64,000 nucleotides of DNA from Nigrospora sphaerica. Lineage: Eukaryota; Ascomycota; Sordariomycetes; Amphisphaeriales; Apiosporaceae. Within the stretch, counting starts at the first letter, position 1. Each line of letters opens with the position of its first letter. The stretch covers positions 3,286,001 through 3,350,000 of the forward strand of contig JAGVVL010000001.1 of the NCBI GenBank assembly GCA_018287875.1, written 5' to 3'. Position numbers and translations under genes: made by a program. A model generated the notes under the pieces. It did not search any database. It was not told the DNA's origin and saw only the letters and a program-made list of their open reading frames with translations. This document shows, piece by piece, positions 1 through 12,306 of the stretch.

Positions 1-2
1 GG

Positions 3-1799
3 ACCCTGCTGCAGCAGATGATGATAGCGAATTGGACCTCACTACCCACCATCAACGTCACGGACGCTCCTTCTTATGCTACCAGGGGGTACATGCTGGA
101 TGCCGGAAGAAAGTATTACTCTCCAGCGTTTCTGAAAGAGTTGTGCACATATGCATCCTTCTTCAAAATGTCCGAGTTTCACTACCACATGAGTGACAAC
201 TATCCTCTCAACCGCGGGCACAACGAAACTTGGAACAACGTCTACTCTCACTTCTCATTGCTACCTGAAGACCCAGGGCTGGCCGGCATCGTCCGACGAC
301 CTAATGAGACGCTCAACAAGGCCGACTTCGACGATTTGCAGAGACACTGCGCCGCACGGGGCGTTACCGTCATCCCCGAAATCGAAGCACCAGGACATTG
401 TCTCAGCATCACCAAGTGGAAACCCGAGCTGGCGCTCGAGTCCAAGAAGGACCTGTTGAATCTGACCCACCCAGATAGCATTCCCACCGTCCAGCGGATC
501 TGGGCCGAGTTCCTTCCGTGGTTCGGCAGCAAGGAGGTGCACATCGGTGCCGATGAGTATGACGCGGCACTGGCCGATGACTACATCCGCTTTGTCAATG
601 AGATGGCCGCTTTTGTGAGCGAAACGTCGGGCAAAGCCATCAGGATCTGGGGCACCCATGAACCGTCTGAGAATCTTACCATCTCCAAGGACGTGGTGAT
701 TCAGCATTGGCAGTATGGCCAGTCAGACCCTCTCGCATTGCACCGCCAAGGCTACGACGTGATCAACTCAGAGGACTGGTGGGCTTACATGTCCCTGAAG
801 AACGACCATATGCCGATTCTCCCAGCTCCATATCCCCAATTCTTCAACGAGACCCGCGTACTCAACTTCGCCAACGAACACGGGTGGCAGTGGCAGCCTG
901 CCCTTTTCAACCCCGTTAACACGACGGAGCAACTGCCCAACGGGGCAAGAGGGAATAAAGGGGCTATTTTGGCGGCATGGAATGATAATGGCCCGGATGC
1001 GACGACTCAGCTAGAAGCCTACTATGCCATGCGTCGCGGTGTCCCCCTCGTAGCAGCAAGGGCTTGGAGCGGGAGTCGCGGGGTTCCTTTGGACATGGCC
1101 ACTGTGGACGACGCGATCGATCTCTTGTCCGCCCAGGCGCCCGGCCAGAACCTGGACCGACGAACTGACTTTACCTCCTGGAGTCGACAATCTGACGGTG
1201 CTGGTGGCAACGGAGTAGTCACTCTGGGTTATGGAAGCAAGGGCATGAACTACACCCTAACCCTTTTAGTGGCGGGACCATTCACGCTCTCCTCCGCTGA
1301 TGTTACACTCCAGCTCGCCGAGGACGGCAGTCTGACGTTCGACGCGGACGGTTGGCTATACCCCCTGCGTTCAGTCGACGAAAATGACGGCTTTGAACCG
1401 GGTCACCCAGGCCGCATCTGGGCGAACTCAACTCGCTCCAGCCACGAGCCCGTCAGCATCGCCCTGCCGGCCGAAATTGTGATCACGGGTGACGCAATCG
1501 GTGGAAGCCGTGTGTGGGTGAACGGGAGCTTCGCCGGGCGATTCGAGGTCTTTGTCTTCGGCGGCAGAAACACGCTTTTCAGCTGGAGCCAGATGGCGTT
1601 TGTAGCGCCCCTCGAGTCCCTTTCAGGCGGTATTCAAAGCCTCAAGCTGGACGCCCTCGTCAGGCCGCCCCCGGGCAATGGCACCACGTCCGTACCACCC
1701 GTCGCGAACTCGGCACGATCCGAATCCCCGACATCGAGAGGATTATGGTATCGGCGAATCTTCGTCCTGGCACTGAGTGCTTGCCTGGCTCTTCAATAA
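3..1799 (+). CDS. GH20 beta-N-acetylhexosaminidase-like enzyme, 5' end missing
   Basis: Glycoside hydrolase family 20 enzyme, expected to release terminal N-acetylhexosamine from chitin oligomers or glycoproteins outside the cell. The frame is open to base 3 and begins TLLQQ, the usual end of the small GH20 N-terminal domain, so the gene runs off the left edge; the ATG at 18 is internal. In the visible 598 residues I see FHYHMSDNYPLN (about 59), PEIEAPGH (about 125) and HIGADEYD (about 180), whose Asp-Glu pair is the family's acid/base site; the common form is HxGGDE. Several N-x-S/T sites fit secretion. The last 20 or so residues are hydrophobic after a Ser/Arg-rich stretch, which looks like a GPI-anchor signal. 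An AATAAA hexamer overlaps the stop codon. No intron is needed in the visible part. Substrate is inferred from the family only. Confidence 0.85.
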   Translation, partial: TLLQQMMIANWTSLPTINVTDAPSYATRGYMLDAGRKYYSPAFLKELCTYASFFKMSEFHYHMSDNYPLNRGHNETWNNVYSHFSLLPEDPGLAGIVRRPNETLNKADFDDLQRHCAARGVTVIPEIEAPGHCLSITKWKPELALESKKDLLNLTHPDSIPTVQRIWAEFLPWFGSKEVHIGADEYDAALADDYIRFVNEMAAFVSETSGKAIRIWGTHEPSENLTISKDVVIQHWQYGQSDPLALHRQGYDVINSEDWWAYMSLKNDHMPILPAPYPQFFNETRVLNFANEHGWQWQPALFNPVNTTEQLPNGARGNKGAILAAWNDNGPDATTQLEAYYAMRRGVPLVAARAWSGSRGVPLDMATVDDAIDLLSAQAPGQNLDRRTDFTSWSRQSDGAGGNGVVTLGYGSKGMNYTLTLLVAGPFTLSSADVTLQLAEDGSLTFDADGWLYPLRSVDENDGFEPGHPGRIWANSTRSSHEPVSIALPAEIVITGDAIGGSRVWVNGSFAGRFEVFVFGGRNTLFSWSQMAFVAPLESLSGGIQSLKLDALVRPPPGNGTTSVPPVANSARSESPTSRGLWYRRIFVLALSACLALQ

Positions 1800-2119
1800 A
1801 AGACATGGCCCTCCGGGGATAAGATCCCGACAAGCCTACAGGATACCCGCACACACCATGGAGAATGACTACGACTCTATGCTTGACGTTTTGGGGGTTT
1901 TCGGGGCTCGACGCGCACTGATAAGCAACCACAAAACGTCAGGTGTTTGTCAGCAATTTTCTGGGCTCGGGCTCACACCAAAAGCACCCAACGTGCCAAA
2001 GAATCACGGCCACAGGTGAACAGATACTCCGGACTTATCCAAGACATTCCCTATCTTTACCATTTATGCAACACAAGTGCTAAGTAACGACGTGTCTACT
2101 GCAATTTGGAAGGTCATTT
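1800..2119. other. convergent 3' intergenic region
   Basis: About 320 bases between the 3' ends of the GH20 gene and the ABC transporter gene. It can only hold 3' UTRs and polyadenylation signals. Short frames here match nothing I recognise. Confidence 0.7.
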
Positions 2120-5100
2120 TTAAGCCCTGTTGGTCTCGCCGCACGCCACCACCCGCCCCTTGTCCAAGTGGATGAAGTAGTCGGCATCCTTGACGGCCTC
2201 GAGGCGGTGCGCAATGGTAATGACGGTGCTTTGTTTGAGTTCGTCGCGCAGCACGTCCTGGATGGCCAGGGCCGTCTTCTTGTCGATTGACGCCGTGGCC
2301 TCGTCCAGCACCACGACGGGACTCCGACGCACTGTATTCCCCGTAAGTCAGAATAGTACCTAGTGCGGTGGGAGGCTATATGCTGGGGCGCACTGGGGCC
2401 GGAAAAAGGGGGGGAAGGGGGACGTGAAAAGGGGGGAATGAGGAAGAAGAAATCCATGGGTGTGACTTACAGACCGCGCGGCCGATGCCTACGAGCTGGC
2501 GCTGCCCCTGGCTGAGGTTGGCGCCACCGGCGGCGACGGCGTCGTCGAGGTCCCAGGCGGGGCCGAGGACGCGGGCGAGGACGGCGCGGCACTCGGCGTC
2601 AGTGTGGTCACCGAGGGGGTCGAGGTTCTGGCGCAGGGAGCCGGGGAAGAGAACGGGGTCCTGTGCGACGAAGCTGACGCGGCGGCGCCAGGCGTGCACG
2701 TCGACGTCGGCGAGGTCGAGGCCGCCGACGCGGACGCGGCCGGCCGCCGGCTTGAGCGTCGCCAGCAGCGCGAGCGCGAGCGTCGACTTGCCCGACCCCG
2801 TGCGCCCGAGAACGGCGCACGTGGCGCCGCCCGGGATCGTGAAGCTCGCCCCCACCAGCGACGGCTCGAGGTGCGGCGCATACCGCAGCGTCACGGCCTC
2901 GAACTCGATGGCGTCCCCGTACGCCGGCCACGCCGCCGGTGGCCGCACCGAGCCGCTCGCCTCCTCCTCCACGTCCAGCAGCTCCACCACGCGCTCGACC
3001 GAGACAAAGTCCATCTGCAGCTGGCCGTACTGCCGGCAGAGCACGTGCGTGGCCTCGACGAGCTGGACCGCCGCGACGAGGACGAAGGCCGTCAGGCCCG
3101 GGCTCAGCTTCTGGTACAGCGCAATGATGGTGAGGGTGAAGGTCGAGAGGGCCGCCAGCACGTCGAAACGGTACTGCAGCCAGGCCTGCAGGCTCCAGTA
3201 GAAGTGGTCCATCTTCTGGAAGGCATCAACGATGACAATGTTGCGGTTCTGGAAGTACGTCTGGGCCTTGAAGGCGCGGATCGTGGCGAGGCCCTCGAGC
3301 AGGATACCAAAGTTGGACATCAACGGGCTCAGCGACACCATCTCCAAACGCCGCAGGCTCTGCGACGTCGGCAGGAACTCGAGGAAAAAGTAGACGAAAC
3401 CCGCCGTCATCACCAGCGCGAAGACGAAGAAGACGGGCGTCGTCACGGCAATGACGCCCATGCAAAAAGCCCATGTGAGCGAGCACATGGCGGAGTTCCG
3501 CAAAGGGCCGATGACGCCACCGTCCAGCATGCCGATGTCCGAGGTGAGCCTGTTCATCAAGCGGCCCACGGGCGTGACGTCGTAAAAGCGGAAGTTGGCG
3601 TTGCTGACCTTGGTCATGACCCGGATGAACAGGCTCTTGGCGGCGATGTAGAGGATGAGGATCAGGATGCACTGGGTCAGGGTGGCGAGCAGCTTCACCA
3701 TCCAGAGTCAGTACACTGCCCCAAAACTGGGTGTTCCCAGACCATTTTTCGGAGCATCCTCGCACCAGGGCGACAGAAACAAAGAGAGACGGGAGTATAA
3801 AAAGAGGGGGGGGTTCGCGCTGGAGGGCCCAAGGAAGAACACCACCGAATGTTGCTTACCGTCGTGACAATGCCGATGCCCGAGTACCAAATTAGCCACG
3901 GCCCCACGTTGTCGGCCGGGTTCGGGAGACTGCGGAAAAGACCCGAGCCAAAGGAGTCGCCCTGGGCTGGGCTGCTGATGTGCGAGGTGATGGGTTTGTA
4001 CGCTTCACCCCATGCTTTGAGGAACCAAGAGCTGAACAGCTTGCCGAAACGAACGCTGGCAAGGAGGACGATGAGGACACCCCACCAATAGACATTGCCG
4101 GCCTTGATGTAGGTCCAGTAGACGGACGTCACGACGCCGCCGTCCCTGCGGTGCTCCTCTTCGATGAACTTGTCCGGGACGGCGGCGTCTTCCTGTTCCG
4201 CTGACGGCGCCGCGTGTTCCTCTTCGCCCTCCGTCTGTCCGTGGGCAACGGAGGCCGCCGTGGTCAGCTGGCGTGGTACCTCTTCGGGGTCCAGGACCCG
4301 GGCCGTGCCACTTTCGATCTCGACCACCCGGTCGGCGAGGTGTATGCAGAGGTCGACGCGGTGCGTGACGAGGACGACGGTCCGCCCCTCCACAAGCGGG
4401 CCGCGGAAGAGCTTGCGCACGATCGACTCGGCTGTGTTGTGGTCCAACGGCGCCAGCGGGTCGTCGAGGAGCAGGACACGGGACTGGCTGTACACGGCGC
4501 GCGCCAGCGCGACCCGCGCCTTCTGGCCGCCCGAAAGACCTACACCCCCCTCGCCAATGTCTGTAAGATCGCCGTGCTTGAAAGCGGCCAGGTCGGGTGT
4601 CAGGGCACAGGCGTCCAGGACCTGTTTGTACCGGTCCGCATGAAAGGGCGCACAGAAGAGGATGTTCTCCCGGATGCTCATATTCTGCAGCCAGGGGGCC
4701 TGGGCACAGTATCCCACGACTTCGTTGGGCACAATGACCTCGCCGCTCAAGCGGTCCAGCTCGCCAAGGATGCCTTGCAAGAGAGCCGTCTTGCCTGCAC
4801 CCACCTTGCCACACACAACGCTGAGACCGGTCGAGAAGCGAAGGTTGATGCTGCGCAGGACCGGGATGGAGATGCCAGGCCAGGCCAGCGACGCATCCTG
4901 GAACTCGATAGCTTCAATCAATGCCGTCGACATCGTTTCCTCCTTATCGGGCTCGCTCAGGAACGACTCAAGGCGGCCCACGGCAACGGAAGCATTGAGC
5001 AGAACAGTAATCAGGTCGGGCAGTTCTCGCAAGCTGGTTTCTAACATGCCGAAGAGCTGCATAGCCGGGAAGGCAATTTCGATGGTCAGGGGTCTCTTGG

Positions 5101-6820
5101 CAATGTAGGTGTAGGCAAAGAAGCTGGCTACGGGGAACAAGGCCCCGGCCGAGATGTTGACGGTCGCGATGGCGGTGCCCCAGAGCCCCGTTATGATCCT
5201 CAGGTAGAGTTCGTGGTTACGCGCCACCATGATCTTCTCGAGCCATCGTGACTGCCAGTCGTACCATCGCAGGTGACGGATGGCCTCGACAAACTGCGAC
5301 GTAGCCTGGAGCCGGCTATCCGTTGCCGCTCGCCGGAGCTTCTCCCGCCCAAGGAGTTGCCTGACGAACCCGGCGTTGATCAGCTGGACCACGCAAACCC
5401 ATGCGACTCCGAAAAGACAGGACCACTCGACAAGGAGCCACAGGAGGAAGAGAGAGACGGCGAATTGCAGCGGCTTGACGAAGAAGTTTCCAAACTCCCA
5501 GAACCTCTGTGCCACCTCGTAGCAGTCGTTCCTCATCAAGTTGAGAATCTTGCCCATGGTGGCCGGGGCTGTGGCCTTGGAGGAACCGGGCTTGGATGCC
5601 CCCTTTCGTCCTCCGCAGCATGAGGGCACCAAGCGAGCGAAGCGCCCTCGTTTTCCGTTTTCGCCACCCAGTGCGTTTTCTCCCCCCGGCGCAGAGTCGT
5701 TGGCCTCCGGTACGAACCTCTGTGTTTTCCTCGTCAGGGTCTTGGCGTATATAGTGGTAATCATCTCACCACGAGACCGCTCGTACGCCCGGCGACAGTA
5801 CCACAGCGAGAAAACGCCCGACTGGGCGGAAATGAGCCGCACCAGCAGCATAAGGATTGCCAAGCCGACGGACTGGCTCCGGGCGGCGCTGCCGAGCTTG
5901 ATAGAGATCAGCAAACGCTGGAGAAGCATCGGGCTCGACAGATTGGCCGCACAATCGATGACGGCGAGCGCCGTGATGATCATCAAGTCCAGCCCGTTTG
6001 CAAGCGCAAGCCTCTTCACGAGCGAGCCCTGTAGGTCCTGGAAGAACAGGTGGAGGCGACTGTGCTGGAACTCATAGGGGAGCAGCCAGACGTCACGGTC
6101 ATCCAGCTGCTTCCGGTAGCCCTTGCGCAGCAGAGGGGCCAGCCAAGACACTGTCATGAAACCCCATAGCGACAGTTTGTCCTCGGGGCTGCGCAATTCT
6201 ACCGTGGCTCCATCGTCGCGCCCGGCGATACCAGCGGACGGAAGGTCCGGATCCCTCAAGGGCATGGACAGGATGAAGCCAATGCCGCCCAAGGCAGCGG
6301 CTATCCCAGCAACGTGGAGAATGGCCGTACGGCCTGATAGTTTCTGGGTAGCGACCGAAGAGGCAAGGGTGCCGGCCAGGCCCGTGATAAACAGAGCCAG
6401 TACAGTTTTGGACGTCTTGCGCGGCCTATCAAGGACGGTCACCAGGACCGACGCAGCCCACGGCGTCACTTGAAGCCACCGAAAGGGATTGGATGACGGG
6501 GCGGCGACCGAGACTATGGTGAGCCCGAGGTTGAGGAGCGAGGCCAGGAGCAAAACGAGGGTCGAAACCCCCCATCCCCGGCATCGCCGTCTTCTCGGGG
6601 GCTCGGCGAGCCATGGCTCCTCGCGGGCGAATGTTCTTGTCCACAAGGGCCCCTTTGGCAGGATGCGAGACCCGGCGAAGACTAGGAGGAGGACAAGCGA
6701 AACCGCTGCCTGGGCTATCGAGCTTCTAATCACGCCGACGAGGGGTAAGAGTGGGGCGGGATCGGGCGAGGATATGTCTTGGAAAGCGAGGAAGGAGGAG
6801 AAATAGGCCGAAGAGTCCAT
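2120..6820 (-). CDS. ABCC-type (MRP-like) full ABC transporter
   Basis: Membrane exporter of the ABCC family with the order TMD0-TMD1-NBD1-TMD2-NBD2, 1464 residues, a normal length for the family. Exons read on the minus strand: 6820-3861 region (last base 3860), 3692-2471 and 2331-2120; both introns are GT-AG and the phases join exactly. NBD1 has Walker A GKVGAGKT (about residue 670), signature LSGGQ (about 760) and Walker B ending LLLDDP, where the usual catalytic Glu is Asp, as is common in ABCC NBD1. NBD2 has GRTGSGKST (about 1280), LSQGQ (about 1378) and VVVLDEATASID (about 1403), so only the second site looks fully catalytic. The start at 6820 (MDSSAYFSS) leads straight into the first hydrophobic segments; an open frame upstream to 7024 lacks membrane or family features. 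Substrate is unknown: drug, toxin or glutathione conjugate are all possible. Confidence 0.9.
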
Positions 6821-9206
6821 GATGGGAGTTGGACCCTTGCCATGCGTATTAGTTCCCGTGGTCTTAGAACGGGAGCATCGCGATTCGGAAAAGCAAAGCA
6901 GGAAGGGCAGACCGGGGCGGCACAGAGTTAGAAGAACCGGCCAATGCTCAAGCCCACTCCAGAATGACACAAGAGGTTTCCAATGCCTGATTTCTGTATA
7001 TATAAAACCGAAATATGTGCTCAAGGGGGCGAAGCACGAGGAGTGGCTGGGTCAGAATCTAAATGCCCAAAGTAGGACGAGAGAGAGATAGGGAAGTAAA
7101 CTTTACTTAATACGTGGTTGCCCTTCGGATGACGGAGCGGTGCGCTGTGCCACGCAAGTGGAGAAAAAACACCCTTCTTACTACTTTAACCTTAGGTGCA
7201 TATGGTAAGTACCCCCAACTTAAGTACCAATAGGCACATATCCACTAAAACTCCCCGGCGCGAGCTCACGGCTCGACTACTTAATCAGCATCACTGCTCT
7301 TATTCGGCCTTGTTCACCCAAACTCTGAACTGCTCATGATTTAAATCACCTCTGCCACTATTTGCGACACGGCGCTCGCGAGCTATCCGCTGATGGCTGG
7401 CATCATCTCCTCCTCGCTCTTCTTCCAGTCTGTCGGGCTTTGCGTGACTCCTGCCACAAACATAAACTTGATAGCCGTTCCTAAAGAAGGGGCCACTGGC
7501 TAAGTATATAGGCAGGAGCCAGATTTCCACCATCTATTTAGAAAGCCTCGCTAAGTGTGGTTTCGAATAAGAACTCAACTACGAAGCTTTCTCAAGTTAC
7601 TTTCAATAAAGGCCTTCTAAACGCGCCAAGGAGATATCATATTTCATCGTTAAAAACTTGTTAGCTCTTTGATCGGCCCCTAATTCAAAGGCTCTAGATA
7701 CAGATGACAGCGAGTCCTGGCGCGGCCTTCCAATCTTAGAGCGGCGTCGCGGGTACCACTTAAGTAAGCTGGGCTGTCACGGGTTTATACTATGCTGCCT
7801 ATGGCCCGGCTCCTACACCCGCATCGCCCAATCATCGAGTAGCATCGACTTCGTCTCACATAGAATGGCGGCTATTTGTTCATCTATTAGAGCAGAAAAG
7901 CCAAAGATGGAGGAGCGTAGTGGGCAGACACGCTCGCGAGGTCGATCCCAAGGGTAGGGAGGACGCGTAGAACAAAACCAGGAGACGGGTATCCATGATC
8001 AACACATGCAGAACTCATGGGGACAGAACGGAAGCCATCGGTATACAGGAAACGCATTCATATATGTATAGTCTAGAGGTTCGTACGTATCTTCAAGTAG
8101 GATCAATCTTGGCTGCTTGCTTGTCCTTCGACTGCGGCAGCCGGTTGGCCGAGCTCGCCCTCGGACGGAAACCATGCATGGTACGTTCTGTCCATGTGTC
8201 ACAGGGGAACATGGAACTGACCGGGCCCAGACTCTGTTCTCGGAGACTTTGGGTGCCATTTATCGTCAGAATGGCAGATGGAAACTCGGCCGCTTCCGAG
8301 CACACTGCTGTCTTTCGCCAGGAGCCTGATCTCGCCGTGGTCATGGCCATGGAACAGCTCGGCGATTTGAGGTTGATCCAGGCTCGCACCGACACGGCCA
8401 ACTCGATTAGATGATCGGCGTCGTACATCACTTCATCATTGTGCCGAGATAGGCCACCGGGAAGGCGGACGGACTTTTCTGCGAGACGGAGCAAACGTTC
8501 ATGGTGTGGATAGAACAGGACGGGACACACTCACAGTGGCTGCAGAGGTATAGCAGGCTTCAATCGTGGCTGCTCTACTTGACAAATTGTAAATCCTAAT
8601 CCGATGAGTGGTAACAAGTGATGAACATGATAGCCTTTGCAAGCAAATAGCTGGGGAACTATGCCATTGTTGTATTCTCGCACCCACTCGCCGACGCACA
8701 GTGGGAAATAAATACTATCGAGTTTCTGGGCTACTCATCGTTACTGTACACCCGTCACACATGCCATACCCAAAGAAACTGCGAGAATCACACGTCTCTA
8801 CACGACTCTCAAGGCGCGATTAGAAACGAAACGAGTGCAACAATACATGTCCCAGTACCGCAACACTGGGAACCTACTTAGACACACTCGTCCCGAACGC
8901 CATAGTTTCCTGCCGTGCGACCTAAGGTCAATATAACCTCTTTCCTAGCGAGTGGACAAGTATATGCGCACCAGTTTGCGAGGCCTCCAAACTGCATGCC
9001 TTGGTCAAACGCACCAGGGAGACATTTTCCCGCCTGGAAATGCTGCAACATATCTGTCTAGTAAGAAGCGAAACTGCTTAAGAAAATAAGGGGTATCAAT
9101 GCGGCCAGCCTTGAGGCCTTCCCGGGCCCAACTCTGACCTGGACCTAAAACGCCTTGCCGTCATGACCCTGAGCCTTACAAAAACTGACAAAAAAGAAAA
9201 GCACCC
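6821..9206. other. gene-poor, AT-richer intergenic region
   Basis: About 2.4 kb holding the promoter of the ABC transporter on its left and the 3' flank of the annexin on its right. Lines around 7080-7700 are only about 37-45% GC by eye, clearly below the coding DNA. A 139-codon ATG frame at 7995-8414 (+) and an overlapping minus frame at 8093-8530 that opens with GTG resemble nothing I know; I do not call them genes. Confidence 0.6.
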
Positions 9207-10594
9207 TTACTCGCCAACGCAAGCGAGCATCAGGCGCATGTAGTCACCGCTGGTCTCGCCCTTGATGCGACTCGAGAGGCTTTGGTTGTACCTCTGCTTA
9301 TAAGCGCCCCTAATGTTGGCCATGGTGTTGGGGTCCCAGTGGAAGCGCACGACTCGGGACACCAAAAGATGGTCCTTGGTGCCCATGCCAGCCATGGAGT
9401 CCTCCAACAGGGCGGCGGCATGCATGTACTTGTCGGCGGCGTGCCGAAGCTGGAAGAGCAGGGCCTCTTCCATGTGGCCTGAAAACTCCTAACAAGCGGG
9501 TTGGTTAGCAGGAAGCACCAGTGGGGCACAGACAGCAAGCGCCGGCTTACCTTTCGAATCACCTCCTCCAGGCGTCTTCTGAACTTTTGCTCGTATAGAT
9601 TGCAGATGGCTCGGATCTGGTTGTCATTTCGCGTGCTTAGAATGGAGCACACCATCATCTCGTCCGTGCCTAGCTTGGCCTCGGTCGCCTTGTACAGATC
9701 CATGACGTCCTGGTCGATCTGTTGGGGAATGACGGGCGCGCTATCCTCGGCCCGGTTCGCGCCCATTACAATCATGAAGTGGCGCTCTGTTTTCATGGAC
9801 AGATCGTCCTTGACCATGCTCTCTAGCGACTTGCCGAATGTCTGCTGAAACTTGGTCTTGATGGCGCGCAGATCGGCGTTGGAGCGGCCGAGCAAAACGT
9901 CGTTGAGCACCTTTTCTTTGGTGCCCGGGCCATCCATGGCGTTATAGAGCAGATGGCAGTCATGCAGTAACGGACCCTGGATGATGGCCACGAGGCCCAT
10001 TTCGAGATAGCCACTCGTTTCGGACATGACGTCTTTCTCCAAACTCCTGCTGTGCATGCGGAAATAGGCCGACTTCAGGGCTTCAATCTGTAGCGGATCC
10101 TTGTTGTGCAGGATCTGGATGAGGGCCTTCTCGTCTGTTCCCCAACCCTTCATTGCTCGCCTCAGGGCCTGGGCATCGGCGCTTGGGTCCCAGTTGATCA
10201 TTGGGGGCGGCCCATAGCCCAGACTGGGCGGCGTCGGAGGGTAGTCCTGAGGAGGCGGCACTCCGTAACCCCCAGGCGCGCCGTACCCGGGCTGGGGAGG
10301 CGGCGGCGCGCCATAGCCAGGTGTGTGTCCATAGCCTGGCGATGGCGGCGGCGCACCGTAGCTGGGCGCGTGTCCCTGCCCTGGCGGCGGTCCATGAGGG
10401 GGGTAGCCCGGCTGGTGATGCTGGAGGTACGAACTATGCGGCGGCGGATAATGCCCGGCAGGCGGACCGTACGGTTGACCTGGGTAGGGGCTGTGGCCCT
10501 GAGGCGGCGGGTAGTAGCCTCCTTGGGGGTGAGGAGGGCCCGACGGCGCGCCCCATTGCTGGCCGTAACCGCCGGGGTGTTGATTGTAGGCCAT
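9207..10594 (-). CDS. annexin with Pro/Gly/Tyr-rich N-terminus
   Basis: Calcium-dependent phospholipid-binding protein of 441 residues, expected in the cytosol and on membranes during trafficking or repair. Two exons: 10594-9551 and 9488-9207; the intron (9489-9550, GTAAGC...TTAG) is phase 0 and joins IRK to EFSGHMEE. Residues 1 to about 130 are Pro, Gly and Tyr rich, like the head of annexins VII and XI. Four annexin repeats follow, each with a GxGT-type calcium loop: GWGTDE, GPGTKE, KLGTDE and GMGTKD. An acidic residue sits about 40 positions after each, so all four type-2 sites look intact. Fungal annexins often have degenerate repeats, so four good loops is a strong copy. The start MAYNQHPGGYG matches fungal annexins with this head. 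Confidence 0.92.
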
Positions 10595-12306
10595 GGAAAG
10601 TGGTAGGCTTTGGATGCTAGCGACTGGTTCTGACGCTGTCCCGACGGGATGGCAGGTTGAGCTTGATATCCCTGCTGTGGTGTAGGTGAGGAAGGGTTGC
10701 GCAAGATGCGACAGGCGACCGAGGAGGAGGAAAACGGAAAAGTCACGTTACAAAAGTGGTGGTCAGACGACCAAAGAGTGAGTGGCTTCCCATCATTTAA
10801 GTGTGTTGGGATGGAGAGGTAGATATACTTCGTAATTTACTTGCCTACTTTGGAATCTAGTCCCTATCCACCTCTGACTCTTAGATCTACCCATCTGTTC
10901 GCCCACCAGGTACACGATTGACTAGCTCTGGCATGTGCCTGGCTACGCCGAGTGCTGGACGGAACATCTACGGCGTCCCGCCACGAGGGCTGTGTACTGC
11001 AATTCAGGCCGCGACGTTGTGTAGGGCGCAGTACCTGGGCTACCAGCGCGGCAACTGTGGCGGAGTCGGAAACGTCATTGGGCTCTTGTTCGGGAGCCTC
11101 ACGCCACACAGCCTGCACAGTCTGAGAATCCTCTCTACCCAGGGGCCATCTAAAAGCTTGCGGGTTGTTGGCGTAAGTCGTCGCATGGGCATGCGCGCTC
11201 GCTCGGTGGTAGAATTGCTTCGCGACGGACCAAACTTTGCAACCACATCATATATTAATTAAGTGCACGTCAAAAACACAAAGATGCGATGAACTGGGGG
11301 GGGGGCCACCCCGCATGATTGGCAAGATTTGTGGCGTAGGGCTGCTTGCAGGACAAGGTCCTCTTCCTTTGGGCACGTGTATGTCCGAGCCACAGAGTCA
11401 CCACCAGGCATGCGGGCGACTCTGGGGCTGTGTTTATCGCGATCCCGGTCGGTCATGGGGTCATAGGCGCGCAAAGAAGACCCGAGAGACAACATAGCCA
11501 CCTTGCCGAGAGCCGAGTGACAGAACGCACAGCCAGTTAAGGGGATTGCATCTTTGTAGGCTGCAGGCAGGCATTGGAAGACGTTTAATGTCCGACTGGC
11601 AATAGCAGAACGGCTGTCCGGCAGCCCCATGCTACAACTATGAACTACCCAGCTATGGAAAGTGAGAGACCCCTAGCGTGTATCCCTCCACCACTTAGCC
11701 GGCCTACCGCCCCGCTCAAAATACTTACGGCAACGCCCTCACTTAAGGGGGCTTGGTACATTCGCAGACCTTGGTTGGTGTGCCGGATGCATCCCACGCA
11801 TCCGTTGCTAGCGGGCTCGGCGGGCAAGCGGGCATGAGCGTGAGAGGGGAGTACGATACGCAAGACGCTTATGTAGTACCTTACAATAGACCTACCTATG
11901 TACAATTGATATTTGGCGAGCATCGATATAAACGGGTGGCTGGGAACTGCAAGTCGGCGGCGGATCCGACCAATCAGGACTCAAAACCACCACCTTTCGT
12001 GCCTTGCTGGTACGGCGAATGCTTGCCCTCCTGCAACACCAGCCACCCGTATACTTATGAGCACGACTCCCAACACCCCCGCGCTTTCCCTGACAGATGC
12101 CATTATTGCAGCTTTCTCGCCTGGGCGTGAGACGTCCAGCCTTCTGAATTTTCCCGACCATCATCAAAATGCCGGGGGTTCCTCCGACCCCTCAGAAACC
12201 ACTGCTCGGCTCTGCCCTTCACCCAGGCTCTCTGCTGCTGCAACACCACCCAGTCTGTGTCGATAGTCGCTGATCCTCGAGATCCAGCCCCATATATACA
12301 GCCACC
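10595..12306. other. divergent promoter region between annexin and mucin-like gene
   Basis: About 1.7 kb shared upstream region of two divergently transcribed genes. It carries a run of ten G at 11296-11305 and a short AT-rich patch near 11250. Frames up to 125 codons occur on both strands but show no family features. A CATATATA element at 12291-12298 is discussed with the next gene. Confidence 0.6.

Noticed and set aside
2604..3800. 398-codon plus-strand frame
   Set aside because: Antisense to the second half of the ABC transporter; extremely Arg/Asp-rich because of GC-rich DNA.
8093..8530. 145-codon minus-strand frame
   Set aside because: Opens with GTG, overlaps another unremarkable frame on the plus strand, and has no recognisable motif.
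12291..12298. TATA box for the mucin-like gene
   Set aside because: Only about 10 bases before the ATG, too close for a normal core promoter of that start.
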